Positions 1-6,470 of a stretch of 7,085 bases of DNA are shown piece by piece. Within the stretch, counting starts at the first letter, position 1; each line of letters starts with the position of its first letter. A program made the translations under genes and the position numbers. This stretch comes from Bacteroidales bacterium (GTDB lineage Bacteria; Bacteroidota; Bacteroidia; Bacteroidales; UBA10428). The notes under the pieces were generated by a model that saw nothing but the letters and a program-made list of their open reading frames with translations, searched no databases and had not been told where the DNA came from. The stretch is from positions 1-7,085 of the forward strand of contig DAOUOU010000144.1 of the NCBI GenBank assembly GCA_030626465.1, read 5' to 3'.

Positions 1-695
1 CGTGACCAGTCAAGGAGATTTTCTAAAAGAGCATAGCTATGCTTTGAAGTATCATGTAGAATGCTAATAAATTCTTTCAATTTCTCCTGTGAATAATCGG
101 ATAAATTATCAAGCATCAATTCTGTAAAACCCATCAGGGTATTGAATGGATTTTTCAGATCGTGTGCAATAATGGAGAAAAACTTGTCTTTCGTAGCATT
201 GAGTTCTCTTAGTTCCTGTGTCCTCTGCTCTACTTTCTTTTCCAGATTAATATTTAACTCTCGTAGTTCTTCATTTTGTTTGAGTATCGTTTTGTCCTGA
301 TCAAAGCTTTTCAGAGCTTCCCTGATAGTAAGTATAAGATCTTCTTTTTCCCATGGTTTTGAAATGAATCGGTAAAGGTCTGCTTTGTTTAGAGCATTGC
401 TCACTCCTTCAATACTTGCCTGTCCTGTGAGTAATATTTTTTTTGCATTGGGTTTTACATTGTGAATTCTTTCCAGTAAGGTATCTCCTTTCATTCCTGG
501 CATAATAAAGTCGGCAATTACCACAGGAATTTCATATCCATCCTCAAGCAATTCATCGAAAATTTCCAATGCTTCATCTCCGCTCTCGGCAACTTCAACT
601 TGCAAATCACCACTAAAACCTTGCTGGATCTGTTCCTTAAGTGAATCCAGAACGATAGGTTCATCATCGATACATAAAATAACTTGCTCACTCAT
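1..695 (-). CDS. REC-histidine kinase hybrid (response regulator fused to HisKA kinase), 3' end cut by window edge
   Basis: The frame reads from ATG at 695 to the left edge without a stop, giving 231 residues of a longer protein. Residues 1-125 form a receiver domain: acidic pair D10-D11, phosphoacceptor D62 in ADFIMPGMKGD, switch T90 in ILLTGQA and K113 in SKPW. Residues 126-168 look like a coiled-coil linker ending in VEQRTQELRELNATKDKF. A HisKA dimerisation region follows, with H-box FFSIIAHDLKNPF, phosphoacceptor H178 and a D179-x-x-N182 motif expected for kinase or phosphatase activity. The ATPase domain should lie beyond the edge. No membrane segment is seen, so it is a cytosolic kinase whose activity is probably set by phosphorylation of its own receiver. 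The start overlaps the upstream regulator gene by 8 bp (688-695), suggesting translational coupling. It is probably the third member of the operon. Substrate and output are unknown. Confidence 0.93.
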   Translation of the reverse strand, partial: MSEQVILCIDDEPIVLDSLKEQIQQGFSGDLQVEVAESGDEALEIFDELLEDGYEIPVVIADFIMPGMKGDTLLERIHNVKPNAKKILLTGQASIEGVSNALNKADLYRFISKPWEKEDLILTIREALKSFDQDKTILKQNEELRELNINLEKKVEQRTQELRELNATKDKFFSIIAHDLKNPFNTLMGFTELMLDNLSDYSQEKLKEFISILHDTSKHSYALLENLLDWS

Positions 696-1092
696 CGCTA
701 TCTAATTCCGATTTAATGATATTAATTAATTCATCTTTGTTCCATGGTTTTGTCACTAGTGTAAATTGATCTGCAAGTTCTTCAAGCATGTCAATAGAGT
801 TTTGATGTGCCTGTCCCGTTAATAAGATTTTTACTACTCTTGGGTACTTCAAATCTACCTGCAATAGAAATTTATCACCTTTCATACCAGGCATGAGCCA
901 ATCACATACAATAATAGCAATTTCTATTTCATCTTCTTCCAATTCGTCAATTATTTCCAATGCTTCTTCAGCACTTTCTGCTGTTTCATAGATAAAGTCC
1001 TCACCAAGGTGTTTCTCAAGTTGTTCACGAAGACTGTCGAGAATAATGTTCTCATCGTCTACACATATTATTGCTTTTTTTTCTTTATTCAT
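688..1092 (-). CDS. Single-domain response regulator (stand-alone REC)
   Basis: This 134-residue protein is a receiver domain and nothing else. It has acidic pocket D12-D13, phosphoacceptor D64 in VCDWLMPGMKGD, T92 in ILLTGQA and K115 in TKPW. No DNA-binding, HD-GYP or other output domain follows, so it probably acts as a phosphate shuttle or by protein contact, as CheY- or Spo0F-like regulators do. I chose ATG at 1092, which shares one base with the TGA of the upstream kinase gene (TGATG); a GTG at 1095 is in frame and would add one residue. AAGG lies just upstream. Its 3' end overlaps the next gene by 8 bp, so all three signalling genes should be translated as a coupled set. The receiver is about 46% identical to that of the downstream hybrid kinase, indicating tandem duplication. 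The likely phosphodonor is the upstream sensor kinase, by operon context only. Confidence 0.93.
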   Translation of the reverse strand: MNKEKKAIICVDDENIILDSLREQLEKHLGEDFIYETAESAEEALEIIDELEEDEIEIAIIVCDWLMPGMKGDKFLLQVDLKYPRVVKILLTGQAHQNSIDMLEELADQFTLVTKPWNKDELINIIKSELDSDE

Positions 1093-4022
1093 CACCTTAC
1101 TGGAATATGTATTATAAAAGTTGCTCCCTCTCCCAATTCACTTTCGACTTCAATATTTCCATTATGCTTTTCAATAATTTTTTTTACAATATCAAGTCCG
1201 AGTCCGCTTCCTTCACCTTGCTTCTTTGTAGTAAAAAAAGGATCGAATATCTTATCCTTTATATCCGGGGCAATACCTGCTCCGGTATCTCTGAAACTTA
1301 CAAATATCATGTTTCTTTCATCTCTTGTTGAGATAGTTAGAGTCCCTTCCTGATCCATTGCCTGTATTGCGTTCTGTATAAGATTTGTCCAAACCTGGCT
1401 GATCTCATCCTGATAACATTTTACCAGGGGAAGTTTCCCATAATTCTTCTTAATAACAATACCTTGTTTTAATTGATTATGGTATAAGGTAAGAACAGTT
1501 TCAATACCATCGATAATATCGGTTGATACTTTTTCTCCTTCTGAATCACGATGAGCATATTTTTTCAATGCGAATACAGTTTTTGTCGCTTTTTCAACGG
1601 CAAGATTAATTGTATTCGTGTTTTTCAGTAAGGAGATGAAACTACGCACCGAACGAATTACTTTCACTGCATCTGGCAATTTTAAATAATTCCCTAATGC
1701 ATCATTCATTTCAAATACATTAACATATATCAAAAGATCGGCCAGTATATTGGCCTGATTGATATTATTTTCCTTTAAGGTTTTTGTAAGTTCTCTTTTT
1801 TTCTGACGTTTCTCCCTTGATGATAACTCCGGAGATTTATTATTTGTTAAACCAAACAGATAGGTAAAAAACTTCAAATTATCTTTCGATTGCTGTTGAA
1901 ATAATGAAGGCAATTCATCAAGGGCTACATTTAAAGAATCGCTAAGATTTCCAATGGAAGCTTTAATGGCTCCTAATGGAGTATTTATTTCGTGGGCAAT
2001 ACCTGCAATAAGCTGACCCAATGCAGCCATTTTCTCTGATTGTACAAGCTGCTCCTGGGTTTGTGTCAGGTTATCTACCAGGGCCTCCAGATTTTCTTTC
2101 TGGTTATATAGTTCTTCGTTGATAAATCTGATTTCTTCCTCTGCTTTTTTACGTTCCGTTATATCACGTGCCACTGCTATGGCCACATGCTTATTTTTCA
2201 TATGAAAGGAATGTGAACTGATCTCAACATCGATAATATCTCCCTCTTTAGCATTCCATGCTCTTTCATATTCTTTGCCGTCAGCAAGATATTCTTCAAT
2301 CTCGTCATCATTATCCTGCCCTATTTCAGAGGCATTTAACTCAAGAAGTGTCATTTTACGCAATTCTTTAGCAGAAAATCCCAATTTTTCGATAGCATAA
2401 TTATTAGCTTCAATGATATTTTCTACTTTCTTGGTCTTCTTATTTATTTCGTAGAGGAGGATGATTTCAGAGGCATGTGTGAACAACATCCTGTATTTTT
2501 CTTCCTGCTCCTTAATTAGTTCTTCAGCTTTTTGTCTCTCGGTAATATCATGTGCTAATCCTTCAACAGACACAAGCTGACCGGCTTCGTTAAAAACCGG
2601 AACCTCTGATACTTCAAGTATTTTTGGTTGTTTTCTGATATCGAAAATTTCTTTCTGGTACTTTGGTTGAACGATACCTTTGCGAGAATTCTCGGATCGT
2701 TTTCGGGCATTTTTATTAATAGGATTATTGGTATACAATGTATCATTTAGCTTACGGAATTCCTTAACATTATACCCAAGTATCTTCTTTACGGAAGGAC
2801 TAACAAAGAGCAAATCTCCTTTTACTGACTGGCTGTAAAAAATATACTCTTCTTCAAGATGCTCTATCAGCTTCTCATACTTTTCACGACTTTCTTTCAG
2901 AGCCTCATAGGCCAATTTAAGCTCATGGTTTTGTTTAAGTATTTCTCGTTGTTTTTTCCTCAACTCAGCATTACGCATAGATATTTCAGAGGTACGTCGT
3001 ATTACTTTAATTTCAAGGTTCTCATATACTTCTTTAAGCTGCAAACTCATCTTATTAATAGATCTTGCCAATATTCCAAGTTCGCCTGAATAGTCTGCCG
3101 TAACTTTAGTATCAAAGTCTTTCTGACTAATTGATTCAACCACCTTGTTTAGTTCACTGATTTTCTTGTTCAGGATTGATTTATTAGCAAGAAGTATAAT
3201 GATTGCAAGAAAAACAATAAGAAAAGAAAATAATGAAATCATAAGAACATATGACCTTGGAATAGAATGATTAATGAAAAGTGTTTTGAGCATTATATTT
3301 TCAGATATAATATGACTAATGCTCAGGTATTTCCCATTTCTTTCGGAGGTTCTGTATTTAAAAAAATAATTGCGATTTTCCTTCCATATCGAAGGATCAT
3401 TGATGACATGAATAAGGCATGGGTTGTTTGAAGGCGAACTTACAATAACATCATCCATTTTTAAGGCAGAGATTTTTATTTTGTAATAAACCTTTGAAAG
3501 TGAAAATAGAAGTCTGTTTACAGGGAGAGGGCCAATGATAATTATTCCGGATTTGATTTCTTCGTCAGCAAGAAATAATTTACATGCAGAGAAATGAAAG
3601 GTTTTCTTTTCTTCAATAATCTTAAGGAAGAAAAATTCATTTTTTAACTTTTGTTTGTTGATAAGTTGATTAATAAAGTAAGTTATAGATGAGTCAGCAA
3701 TTGTATCAGTTGACTTTTCAATGGTGAAAACATCTTTGCCGAATAGTTTAAAAAGTACAACAATAAATTCTTTATTCAAGACGGATAGGTTCTCAAATGA
3801 TACTTCTTTCTCATCAATCAGAGCAATATCATAAATTCGAGCTATTCGATTTTGAATCGCATCTCTAATACTTTCAGTAGCATGATTTGCATATTCAATT
3901 TTTTCTATGCTAAACCTGCTCCAGTGCCTTAAAATACCAACAACCAACAGGAGAACGGGCAACAGAGAAAGAAAGATAATTGTGCGAGTCGTATTTTTAA
4001 AAGGATGAATTTTACTCCTCAT
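1092..4022 (-). CDS. Membrane sensor histidine kinase with HAMP, two PAS domains and an extended HisKA region
   Basis: A 976-residue sensor kinase. A first membrane segment at about 13-31 and a second at about 257-279 flank some 225 residues of extracytoplasmic sensor, possibly Cache-like but not firmly recognisable. A HAMP region (about 280-333) and a charged coiled coil (335-380) follow. PAS 1 (about 382-498) ends in VEGLAHDITERQKAE and PAS 2 (about 508-625) in VAIAVARDITERKKAE, the usual PAC ending. The H-box is MAALGQLIAGIAHEINTPLG with H677 and E678-x-x-T681. The ATPase domain has N884 in NLIQNAIQAM, D912-x-G-x-G, FDPFFTTK (926-933) and GEGSGLGL (936-943), so catalysis looks intact. N884 lies 207 residues after H677, against about 105-120 in common kinases, because of an insertion of roughly 90 residues. 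The ATG at 4022 is the only start after an in-frame stop at 4049-4047. First gene of the operon; the ligand is unknown. Confidence 0.95.
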   Translation of the reverse strand: MRSKIHPFKNTTRTIIFLSLLPVLLLVVGILRHWSRFSIEKIEYANHATESIRDAIQNRIARIYDIALIDEKEVSFENLSVLNKEFIVVLFKLFGKDVFTIEKSTDTIADSSITYFINQLINKQKLKNEFFFLKIIEEKKTFHFSACKLFLADEEIKSGIIIIGPLPVNRLLFSLSKVYYKIKISALKMDDVIVSSPSNNPCLIHVINDPSIWKENRNYFFKYRTSERNGKYLSISHIISENIMLKTLFINHSIPRSYVLMISLFSFLIVFLAIIILLANKSILNKKISELNKVVESISQKDFDTKVTADYSGELGILARSINKMSLQLKEVYENLEIKVIRRTSEISMRNAELRKKQREILKQNHELKLAYEALKESREKYEKLIEHLEEEYIFYSQSVKGDLLFVSPSVKKILGYNVKEFRKLNDTLYTNNPINKNARKRSENSRKGIVQPKYQKEIFDIRKQPKILEVSEVPVFNEAGQLVSVEGLAHDITERQKAEELIKEQEEKYRMLFTHASEIILLYEINKKTKKVENIIEANNYAIEKLGFSAKELRKMTLLELNASEIGQDNDDEIEEYLADGKEYERAWNAKEGDIIDVEISSHSFHMKNKHVAIAVARDITERKKAEEEIRFINEELYNQKENLEALVDNLTQTQEQLVQSEKMAALGQLIAGIAHEINTPLGAIKASIGNLSDSLNVALDELPSLFQQQSKDNLKFFTYLFGLTNNKSPELSSREKRQKKRELTKTLKENNINQANILADLLIYVNVFEMNDALGNYLKLPDAVKVIRSVRSFISLLKNTNTINLAVEKATKTVFALKKYAHRDSEGEKVSTDIIDGIETVLTLYHNQLKQGIVIKKNYGKLPLVKCYQDEISQVWTNLIQNAIQAMDQEGTLTISTRDERNMIFVSFRDTGAGIAPDIKDKIFDPFFTTKKQGEGSGLGLDIVKKIIEKHNGNIEVESELGEGATFIIHIPVR

Positions 4023-4050
4023 AAGGGTATATACTCCATATGGTATCTAA

Positions 4051-4081
4051 CTAAATTAGAAATTATTTTACTCAGAACAAA
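4051..4081 (-). promoter_or_regulatory. Candidate Bacteroidota-type promoter of the sensor kinase operon
   Basis: On the minus strand TTTG (4081-4078) is followed after 19 bp by TAATTTAG (4058-4051). The Bacteroidota housekeeping consensus is TTTG, 17-23 bp, TAnnTTTG, so the -7 element has one mismatch. Transcription would start near 4045 and leave a 5' leader of about 25 bases before the kinase ATG at 4022. The position fits, but AT-rich DNA yields such matches by chance. Confidence 0.45.
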
Positions 4082-4150
4082 GCTGCCTAAGATTTTTACT
4101 AACAGAGATTTTTATTGTATTCGTGAGAGCTATTCATATATTCTTAACAA

Positions 4151-4186
4151 TTGTATATGCCATTTTTTAAAAATTAGGTATATTTA
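4151..4186 (+). promoter_or_regulatory. Weak candidate promoter of the outer-membrane protein gene
   Basis: TATATTTA (4179-4186) matches TAnnTTTG except for the last base and lies 24 bp before the ATG at 4211. The only upstream TTG (4151-4153) is 25 bp away, slightly beyond the normal 17-23 bp spacing. The TTG also lies in the 8-bp palindrome ACAATTGT (4147-4154). The gene needs a promoter in this gap because the neighbour on the left is divergent, but this assignment is tentative. Confidence 0.25.
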
Positions 4187-4188
4187 TA

Positions 4189-4200
4189 AAAATGCATTTT
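4189..4200. repeat. 12-bp perfect palindrome in the divergent intergenic region
   Basis: AAAATGCATTTT reads the same on both strands and sits between the presumed -7 element and the start codon of the outer-membrane protein gene, close to the expected transcription start. It could be an operator half-site cluster or a chance product of AT-rich sequence. No second copy was noticed elsewhere in the window. Confidence 0.4.
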
Positions 4201-4210
4201 ACAACGATTT

Positions 4211-5482
4211 ATGGTAAAATTTTTTAGTCAGGTAATTGCTTTACTTTACTTTTCGGTTATTGGATTTTCTCAGGTTGATGAAATTTGGCTTGATTCCGGT
4301 TTTGAGAAGAATGATTCTGTTCGTTTGCACCAACCTTTAACTGATGATCAGATTAAAGAATATGTTCTATCAAGATATACTGATCGGCAGGCAGGATTAA
4401 TTGGTGGTCAGGTAAGCAGTATTTATCATGAGTTGGTTGATAGTGCAGTGATTACTATAGAAATTGAAGGAGAGCATATCAGGAGTATTGTGGCAAATCA
4501 TGGTTTGTTCTCGTTATCGATTAAGCAGACTCATAAAAACAAGTTACTTGATGTCACAATAACTCACCCCGATTTTCATTCATACGATACAAGCCTTGTA
4601 TTTGCTGGTTCCGATCCTGTTGTTTTATCTGTTGAAATGACACCCAGATATAAAATACTATTGCGTGGAAGAGTATTTGCCGGTAATGTCCCATTGGAAG
4701 GAGCAGGTGTTGAGATAAAACATGATGGTAAAACATATAATTTAATTACGCGCGGATGTTTTTATGACGATGAAGATTATTGGAATTGTCTTTTTGACGG
4801 AATGTTCAAGTTAGAACTTACAGCAAACGATTCCTCCGATAGTATTTATTTGACAATCAATAAGGAAGGCATGAAGCAATTGAATACGGGTATGATTTTT
4901 AAGGAGTACAAAGGAGAGATCATGCAACTTAAAATGAAATATACTTCAAAACTTCCTGTAATTCCGGTGAATAACCTTAATTTGAAACTTGCTTTTCCAT
5001 TTACTTCTCTGGATAATGACTGGTATGTAAATTTAACTTATTACCGATTGCTGAATAAAACAAACTTAAAGCGATTTGCAATTGGAATAGACGGAAATAT
5101 GTATGTATCAACGATAAGTGTTTCTCATAATACCCTGAATGGTCTTGATCCCGTTTCGTCTGACAGCTCATATATTACAGGTTTTATTGGCCCATCAGTT
5201 TTATTCTGGCTGATAAGTCCTGACCGACGAAAATTCTCAACTTATGTTGGATGCACTTTTTCTGTACAACTGAATAAGCCTCAATTGGTATTTCAACCCT
5301 TTATTGGAACAAGATTTTTCGTAGACATTAATAAAGCATTAAGTCTTGAAATAAGATATGCATCATACGATAGAGATATAGTTCATTATAATTTTAATTA
5401 TTATGGTAATGCTGAACGATATACTGTATCAAAGCATTTTGATATAATTCATCTGAATTTAGGAGTCCAGGTAGTATTTTAA
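4211..5482 (+). CDS. Outer-membrane beta-barrel protein with two N-terminal carboxypeptidase-regulatory-like domains
   Basis: A 423-residue exported protein. Residues 1-20 are a Sec signal peptide with a likely signal peptidase I cut in GFS|QVDE. Residues 62-145 resemble a carboxypeptidase D regulatory-like sandwich (GGQV, then SAVITIEIEG, then GLFSLSI, then LLDVTITHPDF), a fold common before barrels in Bacteroidota. Residues 148-243 look like a second copy (LRGRVFAGNVPLEGAGVEI) carrying the acidic loop CFYDDEDYWNC, in which C183 and C193 could form a disulfide. Residues 255-423 alternate polar and hydrophobic positions in strands rich in Tyr and Phe and end in LNLGVQVVF; a terminal Phe is typical of outer-membrane barrels, here perhaps about eight strands. 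The ATG at 4211 was chosen because it immediately precedes the signal peptide; there is no clear Shine-Dalgarno. A lipoprotein gene follows after 7 bp, so the products may work together. The substrate is unknown and no exact family is recognised. Confidence 0.82.
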   Translation: MVKFFSQVIALLYFSVIGFSQVDEIWLDSGFEKNDSVRLHQPLTDDQIKEYVLSRYTDRQAGLIGGQVSSIYHELVDSAVITIEIEGEHIRSIVANHGLFSLSIKQTHKNKLLDVTITHPDFHSYDTSLVFAGSDPVVLSVEMTPRYKILLRGRVFAGNVPLEGAGVEIKHDGKTYNLITRGCFYDDEDYWNCLFDGMFKLELTANDSSDSIYLTINKEGMKQLNTGMIFKEYKGEIMQLKMKYTSKLPVIPVNNLNLKLAFPFTSLDNDWYVNLTYYRLLNKTNLKRFAIGIDGNMYVSTISVSHNTLNGLDPVSSDSSYITGFIGPSVLFWLISPDRRKFSTYVGCTFSVQLNKPQLVFQPFIGTRFFVDINKALSLEIRYASYDRDIVHYNFNYYGNAERYTVSKHFDIIHLNLGVQVVF

Positions 5483-5489
5483 ATTGACA

Positions 5490-6035
5490 ATGGCAAACTT
5501 GATTATTAAATATCTATCCCTATTACTTTTCACTTGCGTAATTATAGCAAGCTGTAAGGAAGAAGAAATAACCCTGAATAATGAAGATTTAATTTTTTCG
5601 AACAGTTTCCAAATAAAGATTCCTTCCTACCAATATTATGATAGCACTGAGAAAGTATATTCTGTGAGGGGAGATACAAGCTTTCAATCTTCCTATCCGG
5701 ATACCCTGAATGACCTGCCGGTTATAGCCTGGGATAGTATGGGGCTCAGGATTATTACAGTTGCAATATTTACTTCTCCGATAGCAGCAACGAACAATGA
5801 AATAGTAAATATTGAAGATATTGTCTGGCAGTGGCATTCCGGCATGGAATTTGGGGAAGAAGGATACGTACAATTTTCTGATGGCAAAAACGTTTTTGAG
5901 GGTACAATTGATTACGAAAATGACCCGGAACCTCTTCAAGAAAGAATGTATTATTGGGGAATCTGGGCATGGAATGCATCAGGAACCAGGTTATTGTACT
6001 CGAGCCGTCAATTGGAGTTTTATGTACTGAAATAG
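5490..6035 (+). CDS. Predicted surface-exposed lipoprotein, possibly with an Fn3/Ig-like fold
   Basis: A 181-residue protein with a lipoprotein signal peptide: Lys7, a hydrophobic core at 8-19 and lipobox IASC, making Cys22 the acylated residue. KEEE directly follows the cysteine; in Capnocytophaga a Lys-(Asp/Glu)2 signal beside the cysteine sends lipoproteins to the cell surface, so surface display is likely by analogy. The mature part has no cysteine and no catalytic motif I recognise. The pattern IVWQWHSG (about 112-119), then YYWGIWAWN, then SRQLEFYVLK at the end suggests beta-strands of an Fn3/Ig-like module, which is inference. I chose ATG at 5490, 7 bp after the stop of the barrel gene; a TTG at 5484 is in frame and adds two residues. 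Spacing suggests co-transcription with the barrel protein, which may be its partner. Specific function unknown. Confidence 0.85.
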   Translation: MANLIIKYLSLLLFTCVIIASCKEEEITLNNEDLIFSNSFQIKIPSYQYYDSTEKVYSVRGDTSFQSSYPDTLNDLPVIAWDSMGLRIITVAIFTSPIAATNNEIVNIEDIVWQWHSGMEFGEEGYVQFSDGKNVFEGTIDYENDPEPLQERMYYWGIWAWNASGTRLLYSSRQLEFYVLK

Positions 6036-6074
6036 GAATTTGATATAATTTATTGCGGATTTAATGTAATTCAC

Positions 6075-6106
6075 TTTGGTTTATAAGAACACAATTAATA
6101 TATTTG
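6075..6106 (+). promoter_or_regulatory. Consensus Bacteroidota promoter upstream of a possible microprotein gene
   Basis: TTTG (6075-6078), 20 bp, then TATATTTG (6099-6106) matches the TTTG-N17-23-TAnnTTTG consensus at every defined position. It is the best promoter match noticed in the window. Transcription should start near 6113, after the lipoprotein stop at 6035 and about 19 bases before the small frame at 6132. It shows that a separate transcript probably begins here, whether it encodes a small protein or acts as an RNA. Confidence 0.65.
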
Positions 6107-6131
6107 TTTTAAATAGTTAAAATACAAAGGG

Positions 6132-6260
6132 TTGAAAACGATAAAACAAAAACATAATTTGAAGACTGAAAAGAAGAATCGAATTATCATTGAAGAAGTG
6201 AACCCGAATGAATTGGCTGAGCTTTGGAAAAAGTTAAGTGATTTGAATAAAGCGTTTTAA
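6132..6260 (+). CDS. Possible 42-residue basic microprotein, TTG start
   Basis: A short frame opens at TTG 6132 and ends with TAA at 6258-6260; an in-frame TAG at 6114-6116 limits it on the left and there is no ATG. The first 17 residues are strongly basic (lysines at 2, 5, 7, 11, 14, 15 and Arg17). They are followed by RIIIEEV and by NPNELAELWKKLSDLNKAF, which has the spacing of an amphipathic helix. AAAGGG lies directly before the TTG, too close for an ideal Shine-Dalgarno, which weakens the start. The case for a real gene is the consensus promoter just upstream and the protein-like composition in AT-rich DNA. It might be an accessory or regulatory peptide, or the transcript might be a non-coding RNA. 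No family is recognised. Confidence 0.45.
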   Translation: MKTIKQKHNLKTEKKNRIIIEEVNPNELAELWKKLSDLNKAF

Positions 6261-6336
6261 CGGTAATATCTATTTTTTTTCAGTATTCCTTCTATCCGTT
6301 AGCAGTAATGCCATACAAGTTATTTAATTGATAATC

Positions 6337-6382
6337 AGCAGTTTATAACGAAACAAATTAATTTATCCCTTAATAAACTGTT
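6337..6382 (+). repeat. Inverted repeat followed by a T-run (weak terminator-like or RNA hairpin element)
   Basis: CAGTTTAT (6339-6346) and ATAAACTG (6373-6380) are perfect inverted copies. A G-T and an A-T pair extend the stem to 10 bp (6337-6346 with 6373-6382). The 26-base loop contains the palindrome AAATTAATTT (6355-6364). Ts at 6381-6385 follow. The stem is AT-rich and the loop long, so it would be a weak intrinsic terminator for the upstream transcript; a protein-binding site is equally possible. Confidence 0.25.
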
Positions 6383-6443
6383 TTTATCAAAGAACATCTT
6401 CTCTTAATGTAAATCCTGTAATTGTTTTATAAATTTTACCGTA

Positions 6444-6470
6444 TATGATGGTAAAAAGGAAACCATCATG
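6444..6470 (+). promoter_or_regulatory. Potential translation-control hairpin over the start codon, with the ribosome binding site in the loop
   Basis: ATGATGG (6445-6451) is perfectly complementary to CCATCAT (6463-6469), and T6444 with G6470 adds a wobble pair. The 11-base loop TAAAAAGGAAA holds a good Shine-Dalgarno (AGGA, 6457-6460) 7 bases before the ATG at 6468. The start codon is therefore paired while its ribosome binding site is exposed. The left arm also contains the ATG of a 7-codon frame (MVKRKPS) whose TGA overlaps the gene's ATG. The geometry is seen directly; a regulatory role is inference. Confidence 0.4.

Noticed and set aside
1009..1353. Plus-strand frames opposite the end of the sensor kinase and the lone receiver
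   Set aside because: They run antisense through the conserved catalytic motifs of real genes and show runs of Phe, Ser and Pro with no domain signal.
4005..4217. A 70-residue plus-strand frame across the divergent intergenic region
   Set aside because: It starts inside the kinase gene on the opposite strand, overlaps the start of the barrel gene, has no ribosome binding site, and its composition (many Ile, Tyr, Asn, Phe) is what translated AT-rich non-coding DNA gives.
4211..5482. Calling the barrel protein a SusC/TonB-dependent transporter
   Set aside because: It has a carboxypeptidase-regulatory-like start, but at 423 residues there is no room for a plug and a 22-strand barrel; no TonB box was seen.
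5589..5979. Overlapping minus-strand frames opposite the lipoprotein gene
   Set aside because: They are antisense to a gene with a clear signal peptide and lipobox, and none has a recognisable motif or ribosome binding site.
6258..6301. TAACGG/CCGTTA inverted repeat around eight Ts as a terminator of the microprotein gene
   Set aside because: The stem is only 6 bp, the loop is 32 bases, and the T-run lies inside the loop rather than after the stem.
6423..6450. Promoter for the transpeptidase-like gene from TTG at 6423 or TAAATTTT at 6430
   Set aside because: No partner element is found at the right spacing for either; spacing for a sigma-70-like pair would be 13 bp, and TAAATTTT lacks the final G and an upstream TTTG.
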